A stretch of 64,000 nt of DNA from Nitrosomonadales bacterium (GTDB taxonomy: Bacteria; Pseudomonadota; Gammaproteobacteria; Burkholderiales; Gallionellaceae), in contig JACOUM010000007.1 in NCBI GenBank assembly GCA_016177795.1, forward strand, positions 124,001 through 188,000, given 5' to 3'. The notes below the pieces were generated by a model. It searched no databases, was not told the DNA's origin, and saw only the letters and a program-made list of their open reading frames with translations. Below, piece after piece: positions 26,629 to 35,943 of this stretch (positions within the stretch are counted from its first letter, which is position 1; each line of letters starts with the position of its first letter). The position numbers and the translations under genes are program-made.

Positions 26629-27972
26629 TTATATCTCGTAAGCGCACTCGCCTCCATATTGCCGCAACAGCCTGAGCATGACGGATGCCTTGTACAGCGT
26701 CTCCTGATATTCCTCCTCCATGCTTGAATCTGCCACGATACCGCCACCTGCCCAGCAATAAATTTTGCCATCGCCATACACCAGTGTGCGAATGGCGATA
26801 TTGCTGTCCATATTGCCGTCAAAGCCGACATAGCCGATGGCTCCGCAATATATCCCGCGCCTGTCCGGTTCCAGCTGCTCGATGATTTGCATGGCGCGCA
26901 GTTTGGGCGCACCGGTAACGGAGCCGCCCGGAAAGCAGTCACGCAGCACATCCAGCGCATCACGCCCTGCTGCGAGGCGGCCTTCCACCGTGCTGACCAG
27001 ATGATGCACATTGGCAAAGCTTTCCACCTCAAACAATTTCGGCACACGCACTGAACCGGCCACACAGCTCTTGCCCAAGTCGTTGCGCAACAGATCAACA
27101 ATCATCAGGTTTTCTGCGCGGTCTTTGGGGTGTTTGTGCAATTCTTCGGCAAGCAGGCGGTCTTGCTGCGCATTGCTGCTACGCGGACGCGTGCCTTTGA
27201 TGGGTCTGGTTTCCACCTTGCCGTTTTGCACGCTGACGAAGCGTTCCGGCGAGACGCACAGAATCTGCGCCTGCGGAAAGTTCAGAAAGGCCGAATATGG
27301 CGCGGGACTCAAACAGCGCAGCGCCAGATATGCGCCGAACGCGTCGCCGCCGGCCTTCACGCTGAAACGTTGTGCAAGATTGACCTGATAACAATCGCCT
27401 GCCCGCAAATAATCCTGCACCGCCGCAAATGCGGCAGCGTAACTATCGGGGGTAAAGTTGGAAACAACTTTCCCATACACGCGGAAAGTATCGGGAGGAA
27501 GCGGCGGACTACTTTGCAAACGGAGCAATATTTGCGGTAACAATTTGGCCGTTTCGGCAAACCGCTGATGCGATACCAAACGCGCGGTATGTTGCCAATG
27601 ATCCAGCACTACCGCCCAGTCGTAAATGCCGACGGCCATCTCGGGCAACTGCCCGACGGTCTGCGCAATGTCCGGCAATGCCATCATCCGGCGTGCCAGA
27701 TCATAGCCCCAATAGCCCAGTGCGCCACCGGCAAAGGGCACGTCAGTTATGGGTGCGCAGCGCTCCCCCAGTTCGTTGCGCAGCATGGCAAACGGATCGC
27801 CTTGCGCACCCGCTTCATCCAGCACCAATGTGCGACGCGGTGCGGCAGCCAGAATGTCATAGCGCGCCATTCCGCCGCTATCCAGCCATACTGCCCAAGG
27901 CAAATCGGCCAGCGCGGCGTAATAGCGCGAAGCATCAGATTGATATGGCAGTTCAGCGCAATAGAAACTCAT
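26629..27972 (-). CDS. pabB: Aminodeoxychorismate synthase component I PabB
   Basis: Converts chorismate and ammonia to 4-amino-4-deoxychorismate for folate. 447 residues. The chorismate-binding domain carries RPIKGTRPRS: the Lys in PIKGT is characteristic of PabB where anthranilate synthase TrpE has PIAGT. Further motifs: DCYQVNLAQRF, ENLMIVDLLRNDLG, CFPGGSVTGAPKLRAMQIIEQLE and GIYCGAIGY. No glutaminase (PabA) or lyase (PabC) domain is fused, and neither gene is adjacent. Single gene, separated from its neighbours by over 200 bases on each side. Confidence 0.94.
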   Translation of the reverse strand: MSFYCAELPYQSDASRYYAALADLPWAVWLDSGGMARYDILAAAPRRTLVLDEAGAQGDPFAMLRNELGERCAPITDVPFAGGALGYWGYDLARRMMALPDIAQTVGQLPEMAVGIYDWAVVLDHWQHTARLVSHQRFAETAKLLPQILLRLQSSPPLPPDTFRVYGKVVSNFTPDSYAAAFAAVQDYLRAGDCYQVNLAQRFSVKAGGDAFGAYLALRCLSPAPYSAFLNFPQAQILCVSPERFVSVQNGKVETRPIKGTRPRSSNAQQDRLLAEELHKHPKDRAENLMIVDLLRNDLGKSCVAGSVRVPKLFEVESFANVHHLVSTVEGRLAAGRDALDVLRDCFPGGSVTGAPKLRAMQIIEQLEPDRRGIYCGAIGYVGFDGNMDSNIAIRTLVYGDGKIYCWAGGGIVADSSMEEEYQETLYKASVMLRLLRQYGGECAYEI

Positions 27973-28483
27973 TGCTTAATCCCAAGAGACGCGCCTGACT
28001 CACTCCAAGTGGCCGCGGCAAAAACATGCAGCGCATTGTCGCACACGGGAAAACGGCATTGCCATAATCGTTGCAGACAATTGGCCGATACCGCAAAAGT
28101 TCAGGGGGCAGAAAAACAATCGCAAACCATCCGGTTTGCAACGGGAATAAAAAAACGCGCCAACATTGCATTGACGAAACAAAAAGGCGCACGCACCGAT
28201 TAGTGCGCCACAAACCCAAGCGCTGTGGCAAACCCTTTCCGCCAAGGCTGCCAGAACCATGGCGTCACCACCTGCACCAAGCCTGCCTGGTGACAGATCG
28301 TCCAGCTTAACGCGTTACCGGCAAAACCGGCCAACTACAGGAACAACCAATCCGCTCGCCCCGCAACAGCCGAATACTGTAACGCAGTGGAGTTTCAGAG
28401 ACACCCCAAGGAACTACCAGCACCCCTTGTTCGGCATACCCCAATCCACCGTTCGTGGTTTGCCACCACCGCCGCAAAACCAA
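27973..28483. other. Long untranslated stretch between H1-like gene and pabB
   Basis: 511 bases with no gene I can support. Minus-strand structure is evident: a hairpin with arms GTCACCA/TGGTGAC at 28264-28294 and a terminator at 28181-28209. A minus-strand frame open for about 58 codons directly after the H1-like gene is not recognisable. The stretch could be a long 3' region or hold a small RNA. Confidence 0.5.
28181..28209 (-). terminator. Rho-independent terminator, minus strand
   Basis: Perfect 7-bp stem GGCGCAC/GTGCGCC with a 10-base loop, followed on the minus strand by five T. It lies 275 bases beyond the stop of the H1-like gene and 209 bases before the pabB start. Confidence 0.8.
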
Positions 28484-28843
28484 TCAGTTCGGCTTGCCGA
28501 TCCCCTGAGTAGGAAAAGGCCATGTTGCAGCCGGGCGCACAGGTGCCGGTGCTGAAGGCGCCGGTGCTGGAATTACCGGTTTGGCTGCTACAGGAGCCGG
28601 TTTTTTCGCTACAACTTTCTTGACTGCCGGTTTTTTCGCTACAGCTTTTTTCGCTGCGGGCTTCTTCGCTGCAACCTTCTTGACTGCCGGTTTCTTCGCT
28701 ACAGCTTTTTTGGCTGCCGGTTTCTTCGCTACAGCTTTCTTCGCTGCCGGTTTTTTCGCCACTGCTTTCTTGGCTGCTGGCTTTTTCGCCACTGCTTTCT
28801 TGGCTGCTGGCTTTTTAGCTGCCGGTTTTTTCGCTGCTACCAT
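28484..28843 (-). CDS. Histone H1-like Lys/Ala-rich DNA-binding protein
   Basis: 119-residue, extremely basic protein made of imperfect 5-to-10-residue repeats [10 protein letters not shown] / [10 protein letters not shown] over residues 4-80, then a Pro/Ala linker and the tail [12 protein letters not shown]. It resembles eukaryotic H1 tails and bacterial H1-like nucleoid proteins (AlgP/Hc1/BpH1-like). It probably binds DNA and affects compaction. Start ATG 28843 has GGAG 7 bases upstream. The repeats at DNA level are about 30 bp long and will change number easily by slippage. No globular domain is present. Confidence 0.88.
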   Translation of the reverse strand: MVAAKKPAAKKPAAKKAVAKKPAAKKAVAKKPAAKKAVAKKPAAKKAVAKKPAVKKVAAKKPAAKKAVAKKPAVKKVVAKKPAPVAAKPVIPAPAPSAPAPVRPAATWPFPTQGIGKPN

Positions 28844-29405
28844 TTTAATCTCCTTAAGTAATGATAAAAATTAACGAAAACAACACTTACTGCCACTACA
28901 CCCCCAGCCTGCGCCCGGATTCAGGCACAGCCCAAAGTCTGCTGAAAACTGGCGCCATATATAGAGCGATGCCAAAGCATCTCTTCGCCAGCACCTAAAA
29001 AATTCGAAAACATTACCCCGGCACTTGCGGAGCGACGGTTTTTCTCGGCACGCCGCTCGCCGCGCACCCGACGGCACATCAACCCGGCGCGGCTGAAATT
29101 GCGACAAATTCGAATGCCACCGCCGAACCATTGCGGCAGACAGCATTGCGTGAATCGAATAAATTGAAGAAAAAAAAGGGGGAAAGAAAGGGCTGCAGGT
29201 AAATGCTGGAGGGGCTGAGGCGTTATCAGTAGCGACATGCGGCATGTACGCACTCCCTGAAAATTCTGTCGGCTCTTAAAGTTGCTAAAGTCAATAACCA
29301 CTAGATATAGTATATTTTACCGATGACGGCGCTAATTGTAGTGGTTAACAAAAATATTGCAAGCAAAAAGATGGCCTATATATTTTTCGGTTCTTGGGTA
29401 AATTT
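28844..29405. other. Intergenic region upstream of the H1-like gene
   Basis: 562 bases with no supported gene. Two overlapping minus-strand frames here have low-complexity, unfamiliar translations and are rejected. An inverted repeat TAACCACTA (29295-29303) / TAGTGGTTA (29339-29347) flanks a 35-base AT-rich core with TATA-like segments; it could be a promoter-operator, but for which gene is unclear. Confidence 0.5.
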
Positions 29406-29945
29406 TCATGGGCTGCACAATGCTGCAAGATAGCGCGCCCACTCAAAACAGCAACCGGGATCGGTCTTGCGCTGCGGGGCAATGTCGCTGTGCCCGGCAA
29501 TGCCGCATATCGGGTAAGCGGCGCGCAACGCCATGGTCAAACGGTGAAGCGCGTCATATTGCGCATCGGTAAATGGCACGGTGTCGCTGCCTTCCAGTTC
29601 AATACCGAGTGAAAAGTCGTTGCAGCGGGGCCTGGCCTGCCAGCAAGACTCGCCCGCATGCCACGCCCGCTTCAAACAGGAAACAAACTGAATGATGCGC
29701 CCATCGCGACGCACAAAAAAGTGTGCCGACACTTTCAGTCCGGCAATAGTTTGATAATAAGGATGGGCATCGATGTCCAGTGTATCGGTAAACAATCGCT
29801 GCACACCATCACCGCCAAATTCGCCCGGTGGCAGGCTGATGTTATGTATCACCAACAGCTCGATTGCGCCTGCCGGTCGGTCGTCACAGTTCGGCGACGG
29901 GATATATTCGCCGCCAACCAGCAACCCTTGTGCATCAATCCGCAT
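29406..29945 (-). CDS. ampD: 1,6-anhydro-N-acetylmuramyl-L-alanine amidase AmpD
   Basis: Cytoplasmic zinc amidase that cleaves anhydro-muropeptides during peptidoglycan recycling. ATG 29945 (MRIDAQGLLVGGEYIPSPNCDDRP) is chosen because family alignment begins there; a GTG 12 bases upstream is possible. 179 residues. Zinc ligands: His in LLVIHNISLPPGEFGG, His in IAGHSDIAPQRKTDPG and the following Asp. The Glu-type catalytic region is in FSLGIELEGSDTVPFT. Overlaps the 3' end of pilR by 11 bases. AmpD loss raises AmpC expression in other bacteria, but no ampR/ampC is in view. Confidence 0.94.
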   Translation of the reverse strand: MRIDAQGLLVGGEYIPSPNCDDRPAGAIELLVIHNISLPPGEFGGDGVQRLFTDTLDIDAHPYYQTIAGLKVSAHFFVRRDGRIIQFVSCLKRAWHAGESCWQARPRCNDFSLGIELEGSDTVPFTDAQYDALHRLTMALRAAYPICGIAGHSDIAPQRKTDPGCCFEWARYLAALCSP

Positions 29946-31302
29946 CGTCCGTGCCACCCGGATTCTTGATGCACAGCCGCTCCATCCGGTAGCGCATGGT
30001 GCGAAAAGTCAACCCCAGCAACTTGGCGGCCGCCGTGCGGTTAAACCCGGTCTGCTCCAGCGCCTCCAGCAAGGCCTGTTTTTCGACACGGTCCAGATAT
30101 TCCGGCAACGGATATTTGCTGCTGAGTGCTGCACCTGCAGACGGGTTATGCTCCACCGGCACCAGCAACAAGTCCTGCTTTTCGATCAAGCCCCCGATGC
30201 ACAACGCCAGCGCTCGCTCGATGATGTTTTCCAGTTCGCGCACATTGCCCGGAAAGCTGTAGTTCTGCAGCTCATGCAATGCGCTTTCGGAAAAATGCAC
30301 CTTCACATTCCCGCGCAATCGCTCCAGAATCCGCTGTGCGATTTCCGGTATATCCTCATGCATTTCGCGCAGTGCAGGCATCTCGATCGGAATCACATTC
30401 AGGCGGTAATAAAGATCCTGGCGGAACTTGCCTTGTCTCACCCACTCGGCCAGATCATGGTGCGTTGCGCTGATAATCCGCACATCCACATCCTCTTCAC
30501 CGACGGCTCCTATTTTGCGCACACGTTTTTCCTGTATGGCACGCAACAGCTTGACCTGCATATCCAGCGGCAGATCGGCCACCTCATCGAGGAATAGCGT
30601 CCCGCCATGCGCGGCCTGAAAAAACCCGCCCCTATCCCTGTCCGCCCCGGTGAACGCGCCCTTCTTGTAGCCGAAAAATTCGCTCTCCATCAAATTAGCC
30701 GGAATGGCTCCGCAGTTCACCGCGACGAAGGGTTGATCATGCCGCGCACCGCTTTGCACGATGAGCCGTGCCGCCAACTCCTTGCCGCTGCCCGATTCGC
30801 CGCTGATATGCACCGGCGCCTGGCTGCGCGCAACGCGCTTGATGAGATCACGTACTCTCTGCATCGCGGGCGAATGGCCAAGCAGCGCCTTTCCATCCGG
30901 CACAACCGTCTGTGGCAGCTTCAATGCGGATTTGACCAAGGCGCGCAGCTGGTCCAGAGAAACCGGTTTGGCCAGATAATCGAATGCGCCCGCCTTGAGC
31001 GCGGTAACGGCATTTTCCATGTTGCCGTGCGCGGTAATCACCGCCACTGGCACATCGAGATTGTTTTGCATGATGTGCTGCACCACTTGCAAGCCATCGC
31101 CGTCCGGCATGCGCATGTCGGTCAGGCACAGGTCATAGCGGCACGCTGTCAATTTAGCCCGTGCCTCGCGCACGTTGCCGGCACTGTCCACCTTCAACCC
31201 CATCTTGAGCAGCGCCAGTTCCAGCAGTTCAAGAATGTCCTGCTCATCATCCACCAGCAGCACAGCCGGAGGGTTTGCCCGATGATTATCCGCCATACTC
31301 AT
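29935..31302 (-). CDS. pilR: Sigma-54-dependent response regulator PilR
   Basis: NtrC-family activator partner of PilS, which in other proteobacteria switches on pilin genes through RpoN. 455 residues: receiver domain (about 12-125, phospho-acceptor Asp in CLTDMRMPDGD), AAA+ domain with Walker A GESGSGKE, sigma-54 contact loop GAFTGA, Walker B GGTLFLDEVADLP and the arginine-finger region, and a Fis-type HTH at the end (GFNRTAAAKLLGLTFRTMRYRM). Start overlaps the pilS stop by 4 bases. The pilin target is not in the window. Confidence 0.93.
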   Translation of the reverse strand: MSMADNHRANPPAVLLVDDEQDILELLELALLKMGLKVDSAGNVREARAKLTACRYDLCLTDMRMPDGDGLQVVQHIMQNNLDVPVAVITAHGNMENAVTALKAGAFDYLAKPVSLDQLRALVKSALKLPQTVVPDGKALLGHSPAMQRVRDLIKRVARSQAPVHISGESGSGKELAARLIVQSGARHDQPFVAVNCGAIPANLMESEFFGYKKGAFTGADRDRGGFFQAAHGGTLFLDEVADLPLDMQVKLLRAIQEKRVRKIGAVGEEDVDVRIISATHHDLAEWVRQGKFRQDLYYRLNVIPIEMPALREMHEDIPEIAQRILERLRGNVKVHFSESALHELQNYSFPGNVRELENIIERALALCIGGLIEKQDLLLVPVEHNPSAGAALSSKYPLPEYLDRVEKQALLEALEQTGFNRTAAAKLLGLTFRTMRYRMERLCIKNPGGTDDAD

Positions 31303-32894
31303 GCGCCTTTCTTTTCACCCTGCAGATTCCCAAACAGTATACAAAAACAGGCGCCCGGCAGGTCTTCACTCGCACAGCATTCCAGCGATGCCCCATTCGC
31401 CTCGCACAATTCCTTGGCGACATACAAACCCAAACCGGTACCATCAGCCGAAGTGGTAAAGAACGGCTCGAACAGTTTGCCCCGGTGTTCAGCGGATATA
31501 CCGGGACCGTCGTCTTGCACACTCAGCCTCATCCGCTCCCCTTCTGCGTTCACCGTCAATTTCAGGCTGCCTGGCAACTTGCGGCTATAACGCAATGCGT
31601 TCCGGCACAAATTCCATATCACCTGGCGCAAATGTCCCCTGTCAAAAGAAACCTCAGCGTCCGGCATTCCCGCCAACACCATTACCCCCGGTTCGACCCG
31701 CTCTGCCAGGCTAAACTCTTCCACGAAAGCCCGCAACATGACACCCAGTTCAAACACTTCAGCCTGCACACGGTCGCGCCGATTCAGTTGCATCACGTCC
31801 TGCACAATTTGATTGATGCGCTGCGTATTATCCAGCACGATTTGCAACATCCGCTGCTGCCTGGCATCGGGCTGCTCTTCCTGCAACAATTCCGTTGCAT
31901 AGCTGATCGCCGACAGGGGGTTGCGCACTTCATGCGCGATGTTGGCGGTCAGCCGCCCCAGCGCGGCCAGCTTGATTTGTTGCGCCTCGGCCTGCACACG
32001 CTGCATATCTTCCAGAAAAATTACCACACCATGCGCTGCGCCACGCTCAATCGAAACAAAACGCAATCTGGCCTGCGCGCCCGCACCCAGTTGCAGCGTA
32101 CCTTGGCTCACACTACCGGTTTGTTTCCACATCGCATATTGCCCGAACAGCAACGGGAATGTTTCAGACAGCAAACTTCCGGGACTGACGCTTCTGCGCA
32201 GCAACCGCTCGGCGCCCGGATTCATTTGCATAATCGCCCCCTGGTCATCCACCACCAGCACACCATCCTGCATATCGCGCATCACCAGGCTGTTCGCCTC
32301 GGACAGGCTGGCCAGATCATGGCCACGACGCTGTGCCAGTTGCTGGCTTTCCACGGCATATTTTGCCAGCGTGTGCGCCAGCCAAGCCACCGCAAAATAG
32401 GACACGCACAGCAACCCCACCTGCACATACTGCGCCGCCACGGCGTCGTCATACAGCACCCCGTATGAATGCTCCAGCAATGCAGCGATGCTGGCCAGTG
32501 CAGCAAAAAACAGGGTAATCCTGCCACGGCTGATCATCCCGGCCGCTGCCAGCGAGATCAGCAGCAACAGGCCGATATTGCTCTGTATCCCGCCGCTGGC
32601 ATGAGAAATCACCGACAACGCCACAATATCAGTGCCAATTTGCGCAGCCAACTGCACCTCAAAACGCGGCCAGCGCAGCCGCAGCAGCACATATGACAGC
32701 ACCACCGCCACCACATATATCAGGCTTGCGGCAAAGAATATTGTCCAATTGCGCGCGCCCAGCGATAGCGAGGAGCCAAATACCCACGCAAGGAACACAA
32801 AGAGGCTGGACAGCGCCAGCCGGTACAGATTGAAATAACTCAGGGAACGCCAGAAATCGGCGGAAGGAAACTCTGCAACAGACTTGTCAGTCAT
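31299..32894 (-). CDS. pilS: Membrane sensor histidine kinase PilS
   Basis: Sensor kinase of the PilSR pair. Start at ATG 32894 (MTDKSVAEFPSADFWRSL); 531 residues. The first 190 residues contain about six membrane helices (LALSSLFVFLAWVFG, FFAASLIYVVAVVLSYVLL, and others). A PAS-like region follows (LVMRDMQDGVLVVDDQGAIMQMNPGAERLL). Kinase motifs: H-box NIAHEVRNPLSAISY, N-box NLCRNALRYS, G-boxes DDGPGISAEHRG and GTGLGLYVAKELCE. Downstream gene pilR is coupled. Confidence 0.93.
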   Translation of the reverse strand: MTDKSVAEFPSADFWRSLSYFNLYRLALSSLFVFLAWVFGSSLSLGARNWTIFFAASLIYVVAVVLSYVLLRLRWPRFEVQLAAQIGTDIVALSVISHASGGIQSNIGLLLLISLAAAGMISRGRITLFFAALASIAALLEHSYGVLYDDAVAAQYVQVGLLCVSYFAVAWLAHTLAKYAVESQQLAQRRGHDLASLSEANSLVMRDMQDGVLVVDDQGAIMQMNPGAERLLRRSVSPGSLLSETFPLLFGQYAMWKQTGSVSQGTLQLGAGAQARLRFVSIERGAAHGVVIFLEDMQRVQAEAQQIKLAALGRLTANIAHEVRNPLSAISYATELLQEEQPDARQQRMLQIVLDNTQRINQIVQDVMQLNRRDRVQAEVFELGVMLRAFVEEFSLAERVEPGVMVLAGMPDAEVSFDRGHLRQVIWNLCRNALRYSRKLPGSLKLTVNAEGERMRLSVQDDGPGISAEHRGKLFEPFFTTSADGTGLGLYVAKELCEANGASLECCASEDLPGACFCILFGNLQGEKKGA

Positions 32895-32938
32895 TGTATC
32901 CAGCGCAGATTTTACGGCGCTCGGCTGCCTCTCGCTGT

Positions 32939-33151
32939 TTACTTGCGATAGGCATCGCGATGTTCCGTGCCGCAAAAAAATTGCCCGTCGGCCTGAATGC
33001 TTTCGCCCTTGGGCAAATGCACGCCGCAATGGGCGCAGCGCACCATGTCCTCGGCAACCGGCTTATCCTGCCGCGGCACTTGCTTGCGGTAAGCCCTGAT
33101 CAACAGGTAAACCACTACCGCGATGGCGATGATCAATAACAGACGGCTCAT
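32939..33151 (-). CDS. PP0621 family small membrane-anchored zinc-ribbon-like protein
   Basis: 70 residues: an N-terminal membrane helix (about 3-20, RLLLIIAIAVVVYLLIRAY), then a cytoplasmic part with CAHCGVHLPKGESIQADGQFFCGTEH, whose Cys-x2-Cys and later Cys-x3-His could bind one metal ion. Proteins of this type are regularly encoded just before pilS, as here (44 bases). Function unknown; the context hints at a link with type IV pilus regulation or biogenesis. Confidence 0.85.
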   Translation of the reverse strand: MSRLLLIIAIAVVVYLLIRAYRKQVPRQDKPVAEDMVRCAHCGVHLPKGESIQADGQFFCGTEHRDAYRK

Positions 33152-33193
33152 TTTGGATTGACTCCACGTAACGGGATCGGGGAGGGAATTGTA

Positions 33194-34264
33194 CTACGCA
33201 ATCAACGCCACGCTCTTCACCTGCGCGAACACCTCCATGCCCGGCATCAGCCCGAGCTGGTCGCGCGAGCGGCGGGTGATGCGCGACAGCAGCACCTGCG
33301 ATTCGCCAATCGTCAGGCGCAGATTCACACGATCCGCCCCCTCGTCGCGAATCTCGGCGATACGCGCCTCCAGGATGTTGCTGATGCTGGAACCGTGCGG
33401 TGCGGCGGTGGCGATGCTCACGTCGCGCGCCAGCACACGGGCGCGCACCACGCTGCCGATGGCGCGTTCCACCCTGCTCACCCACAGGCTGCCGCCGGAA
33501 AAATCCAGCCGGGTGAGATGATAGGCCTCATCTTGCACGACCACGCCGGCCTCGATCACCGCACCCGCATCGTCCAGATGTGCGGTGGGCAGATCCAGCC
33601 GCCCGAGAACTTCGCCGAGCGCGCCGCTGGCGATGACGCGCCCCTGCTCCATCAGCACCAGTTGGTCGGCCAGCCGTGCCACTTCGTCCAGCGCATGGCT
33701 GACGTAGATCACCGGGATGTCCAGCGCGCCGTGCAAGATTTCCAGATACGGCAGGATGTCGCGCTTGCTCGCGGTATCCAGCGCCGAGAGCGGCTCGTCC
33801 ATCAGCAGCAGACGCGGACTGGTGAGCAGCGCACGCGCAATGGCGACGCGCTGCCGTTCGCCGCCGGACAGCCCGGCCGGGCTGTCGCGCTCGATCAGCC
33901 TGTCCAGGCCGAGCCACTCCACCGCCTGCTCCAGTTGCACCCTGCGCTGCTCCGGCGGGATGCGCTTCAGGCCGTATTCCAGATTCTGCCGCACCGACAG
34001 GTGCGGGAACAGACTGGCCTCCTGAAACACGTAACCCAGCGGACGCCGATGCACCGGCAGAAAATTCGCGCCATCCTGCCACACCTCGTCCCTCACCTGC
34101 AGCATCCCGTTGGCGGTGCGTTCCAGCCCGGCGATGCAGCGCAGCAAGGTGGTCTTGCCCGAGCCGGACGGGCCGAACAGCGCGATGATGCCGCGCGCAG
34201 GCAACCGCACCTCCGCGTGCAGCGCGAAGCCGGGATAAGCAAGGTCGAAACGCGCGTGGATCAT
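33194..34264 (-). CDS. modC: Molybdate ABC transporter ATP-binding protein ModC
   Basis: ATPase of the ModABC molybdate importer. 356 residues, with Walker A GPSGSGKTT (about 31-39), signature LSGGERQRVAIARALL, Walker B LLLMDEPLSALD, switch His in YVSHALDEVARLADQ, and a C-terminal MOP/TOBE domain (SSISNILEARIAEI, LLSRITRRSRDQLGLMPGMEVFAQVKSVAL) that binds molybdate and marks it as ModC. Separated from modB by 142 bases containing two REP palindromes. Confidence 0.95.
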   Translation of the reverse strand: MIHARFDLAYPGFALHAEVRLPARGIIALFGPSGSGKTTLLRCIAGLERTANGMLQVRDEVWQDGANFLPVHRRPLGYVFQEASLFPHLSVRQNLEYGLKRIPPEQRRVQLEQAVEWLGLDRLIERDSPAGLSGGERQRVAIARALLTSPRLLLMDEPLSALDTASKRDILPYLEILHGALDIPVIYVSHALDEVARLADQLVLMEQGRVIASGALGEVLGRLDLPTAHLDDAGAVIEAGVVVQDEAYHLTRLDFSGGSLWVSRVERAIGSVVRARVLARDVSIATAAPHGSSISNILEARIAEIRDEGADRVNLRLTIGESQVLLSRITRRSRDQLGLMPGMEVFAQVKSVALIA

Positions 34265-34293
34265 CTTGAAGAACGCAGTGGAGACGTTTGTAA

Positions 34294-34343
34294 GTGCGAA
34301 TTTATTCGCACGAATAGCAGGTTATGTGCGGATAAATCCGCAC
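34294..34343. repeat. Pair of REP-like palindromes between modB and modC
   Basis: Two adjacent palindromes: GTGCGAA-TTTA-TTCGCAC (34294-34311) and GTGCGGAT-AA-ATCCGCAC (34326-34343), the latter followed by CTACGG. The two differ by paired A/G and T/C changes, so stem pairing is kept. They resemble the common GTGCGAATAAATTCGCAC extragenic repeats. Confidence 0.85.
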
Positions 34344-34406
34344 CTACGGAGGCGATGCAATGCCATGAACCAACAAAACTTTTATCGCCCATTGCATTTT
34401 TAAGAA

Positions 34407-35090
34407 TCATTTGCGTTTCCCCGTCGGGTTGAGTGTGTACAGGGCCAGCAGCACCAGAAAGGCGAACACCACCATCCCCGCCGACAGCCAGTGCGCCGCG
34501 GCATATTCCATCGCCTCGACATGGTCGTAGATTTGTACCGACACCACGCGCGTCCTGTCCGGGATGTTGCCGCCGATCATCAGCACCACGCCGAATTCGC
34601 CGACGGTATGCGCGAAGCCGAGCACCGATGCAGTGAGCAAGCCGGGCCTGGCGAGCGGCAGCGCCACGCTGAAGAAAGCATCCCACGCGGAAGCGCGCAG
34701 CGTCGCGGCGGTTTCCAGTGCGCGCTCGGGAATCGCCTCGAAGGCGTTCTGCAGCGGCTGCACCACGAACGGCAGCGAATAGAACACCGAGCCGACCACC
34801 AGCCCGGCGAAGGTGAAAGGCAGCAGGCCGACTCCCAATGCCTGCGTGAGCTGGCCGAGCGGCCCGTTCGGCCCCATCGCCACCAGCAGGTAGAAACCGA
34901 TCACCGTCGGCGGCAGCACGATGGGCAGCGCGACCACCGCGCCGACCGGCCCCTTCCAGAAGGAACGCGTGCGCGCCAGCCACCACGCGATCGGCGTGCC
35001 GACCAGCAGCAGGATGACGGTCACCACCGCAGCCAGCTTGAAGGTGAGCCAGATCGCGGACAGGTCGGCGGCGGAGAAGGCAGATTCCAT
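34407..35090 (-). CDS. modB: Molybdate ABC transporter permease ModB
   Basis: Inner-membrane channel subunit of ModABC. 227 residues with about five helices ([39 protein letters not shown]) and the ATPase-contact EAA loop [27 protein letters not shown] (about 133-159). Starts 5 bases after modA ends. modA-modB-modC order is normal. Confidence 0.95.
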   Translation of the reverse strand: MESAFSAADLSAIWLTFKLAAVVTVILLLVGTPIAWWLARTRSFWKGPVGAVVALPIVLPPTVIGFYLLVAMGPNGPLGQLTQALGVGLLPFTFAGLVVGSVFYSLPFVVQPLQNAFEAIPERALETAATLRASAWDAFFSVALPLARPGLLTASVLGFAHTVGEFGVVLMIGGNIPDRTRVVSVQIYDHVEAMEYAAAHWLSAGMVVFAFLVLLALYTLNPTGKRK

Positions 35091-35094
35091 TTTG

Positions 35095-35877
35095 CTATTT
35101 TACTTCGGCAGGCAACAGGAACCCGTAACGGCTCATGACCGCGCGCGCCTCCTGCCCCGCCATGAAGCGCGCGAAGGCCTGCGCCAGCATGTTGCCGGCA
35201 GCGCGTTTGGTGACGATGAAGCCCTGCTCCAGCGGCTGGTGCAGCGTGTCGAGGACCAGCGCATAACTCCCCTGCCTCGCCAGTTCCGGGCTGACCACCA
35301 GCGACAACGCGATGATGCCGACCTGCGCATTGCCGCTCTGCACAAATTGCGCCGCCTGCGCGACGTTTTCGCCATACACCAGCTTGGCTTCCACTTTTTC
35401 CCACATGCCCGCTGCCTTCAGTGCCTCTTCCGCACGCTTGCCGTAGGGCGCATGTTTCGGGTTGGCGATGGCGATTTTTCTGATTGATGGATCGACAAGG
35501 TCGGTTAGGCTCATCTTGCCGGTATCGAGTTTCGGACTCCACAGCACGATGCGTCCCACCGCGTAGGGTTGCACCTCCGAGGCGGCAAAGCCCTCATCCT
35601 TCAAGGCGCGCGAATAGGCGATGTCGGCGGAAAAATACAGGTCGAACGGCGCGCCCTGCCGGATCTGCGCCTGAAATTTGCCGGACGAGCCGTAGATGGT
35701 TTCCACCCGGTCGGCCGGATGCGCCTTGCTGAACAGCACGACAATCTCATCCAGCGCGAACTTGAGATCGGTAGCGGCGGCGATGGTAATTTTTTCGCCC
35801 GCGTGTGCCGTTTGCCCCACCACTAACAGGTAAACAAAAATCAGCAGCCTTGCTGCAAATCGGCTAATTAAGCACAT
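35095..35877 (-). CDS. modA: Molybdate-binding periplasmic protein ModA
   Basis: Periplasmic molybdate/tungstate receptor. 260 residues with a signal peptide (about 1-26, ending QTAHA) and then [44 protein letters not shown] and [24 protein letters not shown], which supply the oxyanion-binding Ser and Ala/Tyr residues. First gene of the mod operon. No ModE site was identified in the short gap before it. Confidence 0.94.
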   Translation of the reverse strand: MCLISRFAARLLIFVYLLVVGQTAHAGEKITIAAATDLKFALDEIVVLFSKAHPADRVETIYGSSGKFQAQIRQGAPFDLYFSADIAYSRALKDEGFAASEVQPYAVGRIVLWSPKLDTGKMSLTDLVDPSIRKIAIANPKHAPYGKRAEEALKAAGMWEKVEAKLVYGENVAQAAQFVQSGNAQVGIIALSLVVSPELARQGSYALVLDTLHQPLEQGFIVTKRAAGNMLAQAFARFMAGQEARAVMSRYGFLLPAEVK

Positions 35878-35943
35878 CTGATAAGGTCAGTTTCCAGTAC
35901 AAATTAGGTGGTCATGCTGTGCATAGAAAGCAGAGATAAGTAC

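Noticed and set aside
28560-28830. Regular repeats that might be read as a CRISPR array
   Set aside because: They are in-frame Lys/Ala codon repeats of the H1-like gene, without unique spacers.
28871-29301. Two overlapping minus-strand frames of about 125 codons
   Set aside because: Low-complexity, Cys/Arg-rich or Phe-rich translations without motifs or a convincing ribosome-binding site.
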